Source: Malania oleifera (taxonomy: Eukaryota; Streptophyta; Magnoliopsida; Santalales; Ximeniaceae). From it: 64,000 nt of DNA. Position numbers and translations under genes: made by a program. Of this stretch, positions 22,936 to 35,252 are shown in pieces. The DNA lies in the NCBI RefSeq assembly GCF_029873635.1, contig NC_080420.1:31797032-31861031 (forward strand). Reading direction: 5' to 3'. Below the pieces are notes generated by a model. It saw only the letters and a list, made by a program, of their open reading frames with translations. It did no database searches and was not told the origin of the DNA. Each line of letters starts with the position of its first letter. Position 1 is the stretch's first letter.

Positions 22936-24146
22936 AAAAAGTGATTCTTGAGACTTATTTTTTCTCTTTTGATGAATATTGTAATGTAAAATTATATATT
23001 GAAGAAAATAACCTTTCAATAAAATAGTGTCACCAATGCAGCCTATGATTTTCATTACCAAAGCCTAAATGGAAAATGAGAAAGTCGACAACACTAGCAT
23101 AATCTAAGGACAATTTCTCAACTCTCACACATTCCTCCGCGTTAAGACGCCACTCATTATATGATGTTTCCTATTACAGGTCTCTTGGGCTTTAAGGTGA
23201 GGTACACTGTTTGTGAAGCATTAAAAGATTAACAATATTCTATGCAAATGAGAGCCAATTTAAGTATTGGAGAATTACTATGAAGGTATCCTCAAACTTT
23301 TAAAAGATTTTTCTCTTGTATGATGCAAGTAAGGGAGGACCAAATGGTTACTGAATTTGACTATTGATGAAATTAATTTTTATGTCAACATATGGGCATC
23401 ATCCATGGAATAGATCCACTTCCCAAAAATATCATAGGTTACACCTTGCTGCAAGCCCCAAATGTATGAAATCTTGGCAAAAGCTTCCAAGAGTTACAAA
23501 CCTATAATTGGAGAAAAGGGCATAGAAGCCAAAAAAACTCCAATTGCATAAAGTCTTGAACAAATTTTCCCAAAGATTATGCTAGTGTGAGAGCAAGATA
23601 TTGAGGATAAGGTGAAAATGTTCAAGAGTTAACCAGCTTTAAATAAGAAATGGCATAAAGCACATAAGAAACTTTCAATTACATAAAAGAGTACAAATTC
23701 TCAAAAACAATAGGTACAAAATGTAAAAAGAACACGAAACTCAAAAAAAGCCCCAACTGAATAAAAACTTGGACAAAAAATTCTCAAAGGCTATGAGCAG
23801 AAAACGTGAAAAGAACATAGAGCAAAAAAAAGTTCAATTGCATAAATGCTTGGGCAAAATTTTTTGGGAGGCTACAAGGCCAAAATGGGAGAAGTGAATA
23901 GAACTAGTAAAATTCTAATTGCATAAAGTCTTTGACAAAAAATTCTGAGAGCTAAGAGTTTGGAAAAGGAAAAGGGGAAAAAACTACTTCCTTCTTCAAA
24001 GGCAAAAAAATCATCTTGCCACCATAGAGTGGGGGTTCCTTGATATAGGGAAAATAACCTTCTAATAAAATAGTGCCACCATAATAGCCTAGGATCTCCA
24101 TAACTAAATAAAAAATGAAGATTGGGAAAGTGGGTGACACTCCCAT
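22936..24146. other. Gene-free repeat-rich stretch
   Basis: It holds two direct repeats of about 90 bp roughly 1 kb apart (23003-23092 and 24049-24141), with an 80-bp tandem array between them. No coding sequence was recognised. The right-hand direct repeat ends at the insertion site of the solo copia LTR. Confidence 0.5.
23452..23960. repeat. Degenerate tandem array, about 80-85 bp unit
   Basis: A unit with the core CAATTGCATAAAGTCTTG-ACAAAAATTCTC recurs near 23455, 23540, 23670, 23755, 23833 and 23912. Spacing is about 80-85 bp, with one longer gap. Units are diverged but clearly related. Function is unknown. Confidence 0.6.
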
Positions 24147-24597
24147 TGTTGGGAATAAGGAACAAATTTCCGAAACCTGTGAGAAACAAAATAGAGGAAA
24201 AATAACACCAAAGAAAATCAATCTCACGCACAAGACAATATTTACGTGGTTCGGTAATTTTGCCTATGTCCACGGAGTTGTAGGGATTCCAATATTATCA
24301 GAAAGAAAACATAAAGAGTGCGATGATACAATGCTCTCCCTTTCACTCTCTCGCAGGTACAACAACGCCAACCCTAATCACTCGAAAGCAATCCCTTTTA
24401 TATGTTGCGCTTAGGGTTCTGTTCCGAATGGGATCCAAAAATTTTTCCCAGGGGCGTTGCCCCCAGACCCCCACAAGTACGATTTGTACCGCTTAGTCCG
24501 TGAGCACTGCGACTTGGGCCGATAGAAATCTCTAATTAAATAGGAGTCGGGTCGGCACCCAAATTAAAACACAACGAGGTTCCACAAAAGCCCAACA
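24147..24597 (-). repeat. Solo copia-type LTR, 451 bp
   Basis: It starts TGTTGGG and ends CCCAACA, with a perfect TSD CCCAT on both sides (24142-24146 and 24598-24602). The internal ACGTGGTTCGGTAATTTTGCCTATGTCCACGG-type stretch is typical of the transcribed end of plant copia LTRs and indicates minus orientation. No internal element sequence is adjacent. Confidence 0.9.
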
Positions 24598-27500
24598 CCC
24601 ATAATCCAACCCTATGTTTAGAGAGGTTTTGAATTTAAAATTATATTAAATTTGAATAAAATGATGTATAAAATTGTATTGAAATTTAGGCAAATCTATC
24701 CAAATTTAAATCCATTATCTAAAATCCATACTCCCAAACACTACATAAGGGTAGTATTTTCTCCATAACTCTAATACACCCCATCACATCAAGGAACTAG
24801 CATAGTTATTTATTTATTTAAAGTCCTCTTAAGCTATAAGGTAAGAGACTCTCATTTTTGAAGCACTTAAGGACTCATTATATTTTATGTAAATTAGGGT
24901 TAATTTAAGCCTTAAAGAAGTCTCCAAGAGGTCACTTTAGGCTTCCTAAAATTTTTTCTCTTTTATGATTGCAAGGGTATCAAATAGTTGTCAATTGACT
25001 ATAGATTTAAGGATCATAGTTCAACTAAGATTAATTTTGCATCAACAGCATCACCGTGTGAAAACAATCTCTTTAAAAAAAATATAAGGTAAGGTTGCAT
25101 ACTTTACATCTATTATATGATGAACGGGAAAGAGGAAACTCAAAGCCCCAGCTCCTGAACAAGCTTATGACAAAGGAGTGATAGAAATGGTGTCAAGGGA
25201 ACGGGTATGTAACATATTATGTTTGCGTCTTCCCTCCTACATATGCAAGAGTTTTGTGCATCAAACTGCCTTTATTTTTAGTATCCTTAAGTCCCCCTGT
25301 TAAGCATAACTATAAACTATTATTTGTATTTAAGTTTACATTTTATAGTGATTGAGTAAACTTATCTCATACTTAAAGTTTATTAATAGACCAAAAAGGA
25401 GCATGTTTTATTTTCTTGTATAGATGAAGTCATTTAAAAAAAAAATTTTTTATTGGAAGGAATTGAACACTAGTTTCTCCAATCGAAAGTTAGAAGGTGA
25501 ACCACTAGCTCAATAGTTAGGTTCAAGAGTCAAGTTAGTTAAAGTAAACTGAATGCACTTATTTTTTACTTTAATTGATTTTAACATCATTTAAGCCTTT
25601 AATTTCTTCAAGGTCTTTAGTGAATAAAAAAATATTTTTTTTCTTACAAACAAATTAATGATTATATGGGTAAAAATGAATTTAGTTAAATGGATTGATT
25701 AAATTTTAATGTATCTAGAAGTTCATCCTCAAGTGGACCAATCTTATAGAGATGCGAGTAGAAAATATGTAAATTACTACATCTAGTGAGATATTGTGTA
25801 ATTAATCTCGTAAGCATGAATTTTAATCAATTGAAGGTTCTTGAGACTTAATTAAATTAATTATAGTATTCAATCTTGAGAAGAGCTTCGAGATGAGATT
25901 AGGTGGGTTGATATTTGACGATTTCTCTCTTTTATTATTAGTCAAGATCAATTTTGAATTGAGTGACTAATGTAATGGTAATTTAATGCTCAAAATTTGT
26001 TGTTGCAATTGTTTCTTAGTTTTGTAAATAAGAACAAAAGTTATTCAAGGGTTTTATGCATCAAATATTAAATTAGAATGTTAAGAATATAGCACCGAGC
26101 CTACATATGGTTTATCACTGACTTTCAAAATGGGAGATATTAAATTTTGACTCATACTCAGAGAAGTTATCCACTTGAAATGTGTTACAAATGGAAAATG
26201 CATAAAACCTTCTTGTTTACTTAAACTATGTTCTACGGGGGTGCATTTGGCCCTCATGAGGTACAGTACAATAAGTGTGAGTTAAAGTGCAATGTAACTA
26301 TATTATTATATGCGGGTAATTTGGGATTTTCATATGAGACTATATATACATATTGTCGTTAGCTGAAGGCTAAAATCTTAGGTAGTTCATTTGATAGTGA
26401 AAAAATTGTGCAGGGACTCTGTGGACATAGACACATTGTCAAACCACGTAAATTTGTATTTTTTTTATCCTTTTAATTTTTTATATTTCTATATATTTGT
26501 TATGTGTGTGTGCACATATAACCTTGGGGTAACTTTTCAACAGGAAACTAGGGATGGATTCTTCTAGAGAGGAGGACTCCTTTGAGTTATTGGGAAGAAT
26601 TGGGATTGGAGTTTGAGAGGGGAGGTGTTCTAGAGGGCAATTGAGCATCATTGCCACTATAAGACACTAAAAAAAGAATGCAGTTTGAATTTGCAAATAT
26701 TGTTTCAATGTAGTAAATATGTACAAGAATATTTACATATACCACAAAATAGTAATACTAAATTATTGATGAAATGCCATGAAATAGTGATAGTAACAAC
26801 TATTTTAGGCCAAACAATAAGGTCATGTTTGGTTCGCATAATAGTTATTCTTAAGAATAAGATGGAATACAATTAGAAATTTAGAAACAGAAAAAATAGT
26901 TATTTTTTATATATTCCTTTTTATCTTTTTTCATCTAGCATGTTATAATAGAGGAATGAATATTCACATAGTGAAATTCGGGAATAGTTATTTATTTATT
27001 TATTACATAAGAACCCCAACCACCAACAAGCCCTTCGGACTTCCTGGTGCGGCACTAAACCTACGGATCAGCGTCCTCCCCCTATGTCTCGCTGATCAGG
27101 TAAAATCCGGAATGTGAACATGGCTTCCGTGCATCAGTTGGACGTTCGACCAACCCAACCCCTAAGACACATCTCTATTACCATTCACAGTCTCCGCTGG
27201 CTCACAAAGAACTCTCACTATCTACGGTCTCCGTTGGCTCACAGAACAAACTCTTACCATCCACAGTCCCAACTGGCTCACATAATAAATTCTCACCATC
27301 CACAGGTACCACTTGCTCCGTGAGTAAATTCTCACCATCCACAATATAATATTTTATATAACTAGCCAAATATGATCTAAATTTTTAAAACCTAAGTTCT
27401 CAAACAGTGAACTCATCATGTTCCTATGGACAAGTTAGTCATATTCTACTTTCAATTTTTTGTGATTTTAATTAATAGGATACCATAAACCTTTTTAATA

Positions 27501-29982
27501 AAGTGTAAGAAGCTGACTCAATATTTAGTACGTTGCAATGGGATTCAAATTATACAGTGGATATATAAAATTATAGAGACCAACTCCATTCTATTTTTGC
27601 CTATGAATAAATTATTAAAGATTTTCTCCTTTCAAAAAAAGATAGTAATAACATATGAATTCAGGCTTATAAAAATTTGAATAATAAGAATTAAATTTAG
27701 AGTAAAAAATATTAGTCTCTCCTGAAATTTGACCAAAAAAAAAAAAAAATAGTGACTTCATCTAAAATTTCATCTTATAGACCTCTCTTAGGGTTTCAAG
27801 AATTCTAAAACCTATCTTCAGATTTGTGTAAAACATAACAAGCCTTTTGAGGGGAGGTTTTTGTCTTTTTAACAAATTTCAAAAAAAATATGTGACATTT
27901 TTGAAATTTTAGAAAAGATTAAGACAGTTTTTAAAATCTCAAGAAAGTGTTTTGTCTTTTATCAAACCTCGGAAGAGGTTTTTACTCTTAAATTTATCTC
28001 CTAATAATATACATAGTTTTCACCGAGCGTCTATGATATCCATCTACTACTATTAAATTTATATTGGAAATGTAAATTATAATAGTCATTAAAAATTACT
28101 TGAAATGATTGATTTAATTTAACTTAAGCTTGTCTTAAACTTATAGATACAGATTTGATGGTCATAATTATGAAAATAATCAACCTTTGGCAATTTTTTA
28201 TTTATTTTTATATTCCATTCATTTTCAAAGAGCTGTGGGGACATATATTAAAAAATAAAATATATTCTTCAGGTGGCCACAAGAAAATGTGCATATTCTA
28301 ACCTAGCATTTTATAGCAAATCACATAATATAATTATACAACATAAGACAAAAATTTGAAAATGTATAGAAAATAACAAAATGGTTTTCCCGCAGGAATT
28401 GGAGTTATGGATTTTCAACTCATCGGGGGTACGGGGTTATGCTTCTTGTGGTAGCATGCTATTGGGAGATGGTCCCATTTAAGGGGTTAAAAGTTATTTT
28501 CTATAATTTTATTTAGATTAAAAATGTTAATTAATAGAGTTTGGTGTACGGTTCAAGTGTCATTGGAATTGCGAGTACTCTCAGAATTTATAAGCAGTTA
28601 TTTTGTCTCGGGGGCATTTTTTTTTACCTGAATACATATGAACCACTTAGTAAGTTGATTAAATATCATAGCATTGATGGCAGATGTGAATTTTCTTAAA
28701 ATTCCTCTGATAGAATTAGACATCAAAACATTTCTAATTAAAATTCAAAGGTACATATCTTTTCTAATTTTATTTTTTTATTTTTATAAAAAACGGAAAA
28801 AATAGAAACCACACAACTCAAGAGACTGAAATTAAAGAATGAATTTTATTTTTGTACAATAATAAATCATATTATTTTTATTTATAATTATCAATTAAAT
28901 ATATGAAAAGAAAATATTATTCATGTTAAATTAAAAACTATAACTAATGTAATTGTTCATTAATTTTATCAAATACTTACAGCTAAAATAATTATTTTGC
29001 CCCGTGTTGGTTTGAATAACGTATTGATTTGATTTAAATTGTATAATTAGTGTATTATTTTGTAACATAAAATTGATTGCATACATAATTGATAATAGAT
29101 GTAACGATTTTTTTTTTAATTTCAAAATAAATTTTGTAAAACCATTCTAGCCGTTGATTATTTATTGTTTTCGAGGTTCTTGATTATGTATATATAAATT
29201 TCAACTGATTAATTTAATTCTAAAAATTTATTAATCATTAAATTGCGTAATTAAATTATGACTTAAATGAAAATTAAAAGGTCAAAAAGAAAATTTGCTC
29301 TGTTCTGGTGGGGGGGAGGCACGCGCCATGCACGCGCGATCGCTGGCATCATTTGCAGCATATAATAATATTGTTTAAAGACTTTAAGGAATATTATGAC
29401 TGATTTAATTAATGTCAAAAGCAGAGCGGCAATCATTATGTCCTACTGCTCCTTTCCGCTAGACTAAATATTTTTTTTGTTCAGTTGTCCTTCTTGTTTT
29501 TAATGTTTCTGTTTTTGTTTTTTGTGTTTTTAGAAATTGTTTTTGCTTTGAGTGTTTGACCAGGCAAGATTATTATTTAATTATTACTGAGGAATACGCA
29601 ATGATGCCCCACAAAACAGGGCATGCTTTGGGAGAACTCGTGGGCCCTAAGGATATCATATGGCCCATTTCTCCCACTTGTGGCCCGCGTGATTCGGCCT
29701 ACCCGCAAATGTGTCCTTAAAGCTGCTTTCTGCTTTTCTTTTTTCTTTAAAATATATATCATATATACACACCTCTTTTAATGGAGAATTATAAAGGAGA
29801 AATTCCTATCTAAATTCGTGTATTCCGTTCTTAATTGTTTGTTTAAAATTAAATAGTTAGCGAGATCGAAGCTTGTTTGTCACGTGTTGTTTAAGCAAAA
29901 GGGATAGAGATATGTCAAGGGATCAGTTCTTCATATAATCTTTCTTCTCAATAAGGGGAGCTCCAAAACGATACTTTTGGAG
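24598..29982. other. Long AT-rich intergenic region
   Basis: No gene was recognised. Within it, 26390-26545 contains CTGTGGACATAGACACATTG and CAAACCACGTAAAT, resembling the transcribed end of a decayed plus-strand copia LTR, without definable ends. A tandem array lies at 27178-27345. Around 29300-29350 there is a short GC-rich patch (GCACGCGCCATGCACGCGCG). Remaining DNA shows only A/T runs. Confidence 0.45.
27178..27345. repeat. Tandem array, 38-bp unit, about 4 copies
   Basis: Units begin near 27179, 27216, 27254, 27292 and 27331 with TCACCATCCACAG-type starts and contain TCTCCGCTGGCTCACA-type cores. They are diverged but regular in spacing (37-39 bp). The array is not CRISPR-like because there are no unrelated spacers. 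Confidence 0.75.
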
Positions 29983-30263
29983 ATGTGGTTGGTCCTTGGG
30001 GGGAACTTTCGAAGGAAAGTCTATATATTTTTGTCTAAGTGTATTGTGAGATAAGAGAGATCATTTTTAATAAGTGTATTGTGTTACTTTATAATTTCTT
30101 AGTGAAATTGTTGTGCCAATTGCTTCCGTGGATGTAGGCGTTGCCGAACCATGCAAATTCTCATGTTGTTGTTTTCATTGTTTCTCATATACTGGTTGTG
30201 TTTGATCACTTGTTGCGTTTTACTTATTTCATTGTGGTTCCTATATTCGATCAATTTACAACA
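29983..30263 (+). repeat. Partial 5' LTR of the TNT1-like element
   Basis: The last 281 bp match the end of the 3' LTR (about 48773-49050) and stop at TTTACAACA just before the primer site. The upstream 180 bp of the LTR are absent and replaced by unrelated sequence. Confidence 0.85.
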
Positions 30264-30266
30264 AAT

Positions 30267-30278
30267 TGGTATCAGAGC
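30267..30278 (+). other. Primer binding site, tRNA-Met type
   Basis: TGGTATCAGAGC three bases after the 5' LTR end. It sets the plus orientation of the copia element. Confidence 0.95.
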
Positions 30279-30288
30279 AATTGTTGTC

Positions 30289-31082
30289 ATGACATCGAGA
30301 TCATCTTTTACAAGATTTGACATCGTCAAATTCGATGGAACTAAAAATTTCAATTTGTGGCAGAGGAGAGTAAATGATATACTTGTGCAATAAGGGATGA
30401 CGAAGGCTCTACATGGTGTTCAACCGGTTGGTATGGATGATGCAACATGGGAAGAATTGCAAGCAAATGTCGTTTCTATAATACGCTTGTGTTTAGCCGA
30501 TGAAGTTCTCTATCATGTGATGGAGGAGAATTTTTTAGCAGTAGTTTGACATAAATTAGAAAGCTGGTATGTGTCTAAGTCCTTATCGAACAAACTTTTT
30601 CTTAAGCAAAGGTTGTATTGGCTTAAGATGGTTGAAGGTTCGGATTTGAATCAACATATCAACACTTTTAATCAGATTGTGAGTGATTTGACGCAAGTTG
30701 ATGTAAAGTTCAAAGAGGAAGATAAAGCATTGATGTTATTAAATTCCCTACCTACATCTCAAACTTATGAGAACTTAGTTACACTTTTACATGGGGCAAG
30801 GATAGTTAGAATTTGGAAGAGGTAACAAGTGCATTGCTTGGTTTTCACTAAAGAAAAATGATTAGCAATGAAACCTCACATAGTGAAGGACTTGTTGTGA
30901 AAAGTAACCAAGAACATTGGAGACCTAAGTCCCAAAGCAAATCTCGGTTGTAGTTAGGGAAGAAGAAGAAGGACGTGAAATGCTTTAAGTGCGGTGAAAT
31001 TGGGCACATAAGACCGAAATGTCCGGAGTGGAAGAAAGGGAATTCTGAAAATCAGCAAGGTTCGTCAAAATCTGCAAAGTAA
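30289..31082 (+). pseudogene. Copia gag remnant
   Basis: Gag starts at the ATG 30289-30291 (MTSRSSFTRFDIVKFDG), giving the copia capsid words NLWQRRVNDIL, then after a TAA (30391-30393) EELQANVVSIIRLCLAD, YVSKSLSNKLFLKQRLY and LLNSLPTSQTYENL, all typical of TNT1-type gag. A zinc knuckle CFKCGEIGHIRPKC is at about 30980-31025. Several stops and at least one frame change occur. In the family this protein packages RNA in virus-like particles. Confidence 0.85.
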
Positions 31083-31492
31083 TAGAAGGAGATTTAGAAA
31101 GTAGTGATGGAGATATGCTATGTGTTTCAGCGGGTTCGGAGTACCTCACAGATGACTCTTAGATTCTAGATACCAGACGCTTTTATCATATGATAGCAAA
31201 TAGAAAATGGTTTGACCCCTACAGGTTAGTCAATACTAGTTGTATTTTGATGGGAAATAATATTTCATGCAAAATACTTGGTATTGGAGATGTCAAAATA
31301 AAAATGTATGATGGTGTTGTAAGAACTATATATGATGTAAGGCATGTAGAGGGTTTAGGAGAGAATGTTCTTTCATTGGGTACTTTAGATTGTAATGGAT
31401 TTTGTTACAAGTCTAAAAAAAGAGAAATGAAAATGTGTTAAGGCGACTCGATAATGATGAAAGGAGAAAAGATAGCACGAAATATCTATGTA
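31083..31492 (+). pseudogene. Copia protease/pre-integrase remnant, left part
   Basis: The WILDSGCSYHM-type protease motif is degraded to ILDTRRFYHM (about 31160-31190): the catalytic aspartate is kept and the serine and glycine are lost. Then follow LMGNNISCKILGIGDVKIKM, VRTIYDVRHV and NVLSLGTLDCNGFCYKS, typical of the protease to GAG-pre-integrase region. The reading ends at 31492, where the solo copia LTR is inserted. Confidence 0.85.
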
Positions 31493-31807
31493 TGTTGACT
31501 TTGGTGTATTCCCAAGAGGAGGATGAATTGGAAATTTAAAATTTTGTCTCCTAGGTTAAACTATCCAACAACAGTATATACACAACCTAGGGTATATCTA
31601 TGCAATTCCAAATGCACAGAAAAATACAATGTGCGAAAATTAAATCATGCGCAGCATTTACAGATAGTTGAGAATAACATACATGTGCTGTAACGATCCG
31701 AAAAATTTAATTAATAATAAATAATAAAAGAAAAGGAAAGGAAAGGAAATGGGAAAATGGAAGAAAAATGAATATTTAAAAGGGGTGTCAATGAGAACTT
31801 GTTGACG

Positions 31808-33851
31808 AACCTTTTATTGATTTGTTCAATACACCACAAAATCTTAAGTCTTTTTATACAATCCACAACACAGCTAAATAATCAATCAACCACACCAAAC
31901 TTTAAAACCAAACAATCAAATCTACAAAATATTCAATCAAGATATGCTATGCAATTCTTTTAGTTTTTACAAAAATTCAAGATGGTTAGTTTATTTGCAG
32001 CCCTGCGTATATGAATTTGTAAGCCCGGTAGAGAATGTAATTTGTTTCTCAATTTGATATTCAACAAAACATCCACACTCTTCCCAACATCTTAGACGTT
32101 AAATAAACTTTCAATTAAAGAGTCTTTGGATGTTTCACCAATCAACGTACTCTCTTAAGATTTCCACAAAGTATGGATCAATCAACGTACTTCCTTTCGG
32201 TTTTCGCAATCCCAAAAATAAATTAAGCTTAAGTTTATTTAATATCTAATCCAGGTAGTGTATATGATTTAGGAATTTAAAACATCCATGCAATTAATAT
32301 ATGTGCTGAAAATAAAGAGCAAGGGAAAGAGAGAGTGAGACCACGGTTTTTACGAGGTTCGGCTAATCCCCAGCCTACGTCCTCGCCTTTAGAAAACCAC
32401 AAAAGGATTCACTAAACCAGTTACTTTTTTGGGCGGAACAACACCGTTACACACTCCTTCAGTAGGCTAGAACCCACCTCTCTAAATGATATCCCCTCAC
32501 TCGGTCACTCCTTCAATTAGGCTAGGGCCCGCCTCTTTAAGCGATATCCCCTTGCTTAGCCAATGATTCAAAAACCTTGGAATCGTCAAAATCACAGTAA
32601 AAATACAAAATGATAGCTGCGTACAAGAACACTCTCTTAAATAGCAGATTAGTACAAATTAAGAACTATATACTTCAAAGCAATTAAAATATGAAATTAA
32701 GATCGAAGCCCCAAGAGTATATCACCATATGATCCTTTCAATAGATGAAAGATTTTGAATTTGTAGCACAAGATTGGTGATTTAGAATCAGAAAAACCTC
32801 AGTAAATTTCGTACACAAGATGAGAGTGAAAGAGCCTTTGAGTGTTGAGAGCAATTTAGAGAATTCGTATGCTGATTTTGATTCTTGGTTTTTGAATTAA
32901 TTGATCTTGGGTATATTTATAGAGTTAGAAAAGTATTTAACTTGATTTCCAAGTTTACTTGGAGTAGTGTCCAACTTTTGAACCAATTTTGAGCCCCAAG
33001 TAATTGATTTTTCAAAAATATGTCTGTTATGAATTTTAAAATCTGTCGCGTGGCAATAGCCTGAGAACTTCTAGTCAGGCACCTGTCAATAAATTACACA
33101 GTCAATTTTCAAAGCTAGTAGGGTGGCAGTTGCCTGTCACCTTGGGGTCAAGAGCCTGTCACTGAATTTCTGAGTTTTAATAAATAGGTAGAAGGGTGAC
33201 AACAGCCTGATGAAACCTGAACAGGCTTCTCAAAAACCTAGTCAGCCGCCTGTCAAGGTCCAGGTAGTAGCCTGACGACCTTCTATCTGTGTATTTTAAA
33301 AACACTTAATTTGTCAGCCTACTGACTATTTTCAGTTAGGCTCCTGTCAAGACAAAATTCTAATTTTTAAAATATTTTTGTATTAACTCTCTTTGCTTCT
33401 CAATTCTTGGAATGTTCATTTGTTTTCTTGAAAAATATGTTCCAAGGTTTAAAATAAGGTCTCTAAGTCTCTTTATACCTAATGAGATTCAAAAATATTT
33501 CATACTCGAAATATACTTGAAGTACTTACAAACATGTCTTATTAACTCTCTTCAACTCTTGAACTCTTTGAGAATCTTCATGAATTTGTTGCTTTGAGTT
33601 CTTTCAAGTCCCGAGCTTCATTTTTCCTTTGAGCTTTTAGATTTGATCACTTGAGTTGATATGAGTTTTCAATGTTCTTGTGATCTTTGAGTCTTTCCAT
33701 GTTGGTCTCTTGAGCTTTCAGAATTGATCGCTTGTGTTCATGAAGTATGCTTTTGTTTTAATATCTGAAATATCACAACTTTGAAGAACATTAGATAACC
33801 TTACTTTGTTATCATCAAAATCAAGAGTTGTAAGTCTTGGTTAGGCCAACA
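31808..33851 (-). repeat. 3' LTR of the gag-only element, end-truncated
   Basis: It is closely similar to 37263-39305 along its length, ending GGCCAACA at 33851. Its plus-strand left end begins abruptly inside the LTR at AACCTTTTATTG, missing the segment 37176-37262 of the other copy. Differences between the two LTRs are scattered single bases and a few small changes, so insertion is not very recent. Confidence 0.88.
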
Positions 33852-33865
33852 ATCTCCCTCTTTTT
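33852..33865 (-). promoter_or_regulatory. Polypurine tract of the gag-only element
   Basis: On the minus strand AAAAAGAGGGAGAT directly precedes TGTTGGCC, the 3' LTR start. Confidence 0.85.
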
Positions 33866-35252
33866 GATAATGACAAATAAGAAGCAAAAATATGTAAGTC
33901 TTAAAAGGCTCCCCCTTACAATAAGCATAGATCTTCAAAGTTAATATAACATTAAAGCACAATTATTATAGCATTTCAAAAGGTCATCATGCATAATCCC
34001 CCTTTCGACATAAACATAATATATTCCATAATATATTCCAAAACAAACATACCATAATGATCTTTTGCTCATACATATACTCCCCATTTTGACATCAATC
34101 AAAAAAGAGTAAAAAAATGATTAAGTTCAAGTAAAATCACATTTTGAGCATATCATCAAACATGCATATGCACACACTCAATTTATTATTTTTCAATATA
34201 GCATGTATAGTGTATTTTAATAGTCATGCATATGTGTTGTAACATCTTTACTAACAGCATTTTCCCCTTTGACATTATTCAAGATACCAATTATTGATTT
34301 CATGATACCAATTTAACTTTTGAATTGTGATACCAAGTAAGACATTAAAGAATAATACCAATTGAAATTTGAAAATTATGTTACCAATTTATAATTTCAT
34401 TAATTCATAATATCAATTTGAAAATAGGGAAACAATCATAATATAAGCAATAAGTCATAACTCCCCCCCCCCCCCCCGAATTTAACACATTCAGATTTGT
34501 TATTAATTATGCTTTTAAGTTTATCATCTTATGCTTCAAATTTCATGTATGTGCTCATGGATACAATTATGCTAGTCATGCTCAAATTCCAGTTGAACTT
34601 TTAAAATTGTGAAATCAATTGAGCTTTTAAATTGTGATTCCAATTAAAGTATTCATGGATACAAATATACTTTATAAATACCAAAGCTAATATTATATCA
34701 TGTATAACTCATGGATATCATATCAAAATTTCATGCTTCAAAATCAAGCTCAATAACTTCATGCTCAAGTTTTCAATATACAGTGAGCCACAAATCATTA
34801 ATCATTTTCATATAGCATATAGCATATCAGCACATCACATAAGCATGAAGCATACCATTATCATTTGCATTATACTACAATTTTGCTCAAGTTGTTTCTT
34901 ATTCTCAAATATCAACATGCAATAAGTTTGCTTTACATTTTCTTTCATATGGATTCCCAATATTTATATTTCTTTTCAAGACTTAATACTTTCTAATTTA
35001 AAGTTTGTATGAATTATTCATTAATTGAGGCGAACAATTTGTTTCATTAGTTTCAATAAGATCTGCTTTGATAAGCTTGAAAATTTTTTATCCTTATTCT
35101 CTATTTCAATTTTGTTCAATATCCTTGTATGATTTTCCATAGATTTGATATCAATTGAAATTTAAGGATTTTGTCATAGTATTTCATCTTGGTACCCATA
35201 CTTTCTTGGGTCTGGTTGGTCTAACAAGGGATGTTTCCTTTACTTTTCATAC
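33866..35252 (-). other. Non-coding internal region of the gag-only element
   Basis: AT-rich sequence where pol would be in a full copia element. No protease, integrase, RT or RNase H words appear in any minus-strand frame. A KKVWVPR-like word just after the second zinc knuckle (about 35205-35225) is the last recognisable gag-pol linker feature. A poly-C run lies near 34461-34478. Confidence 0.7.
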
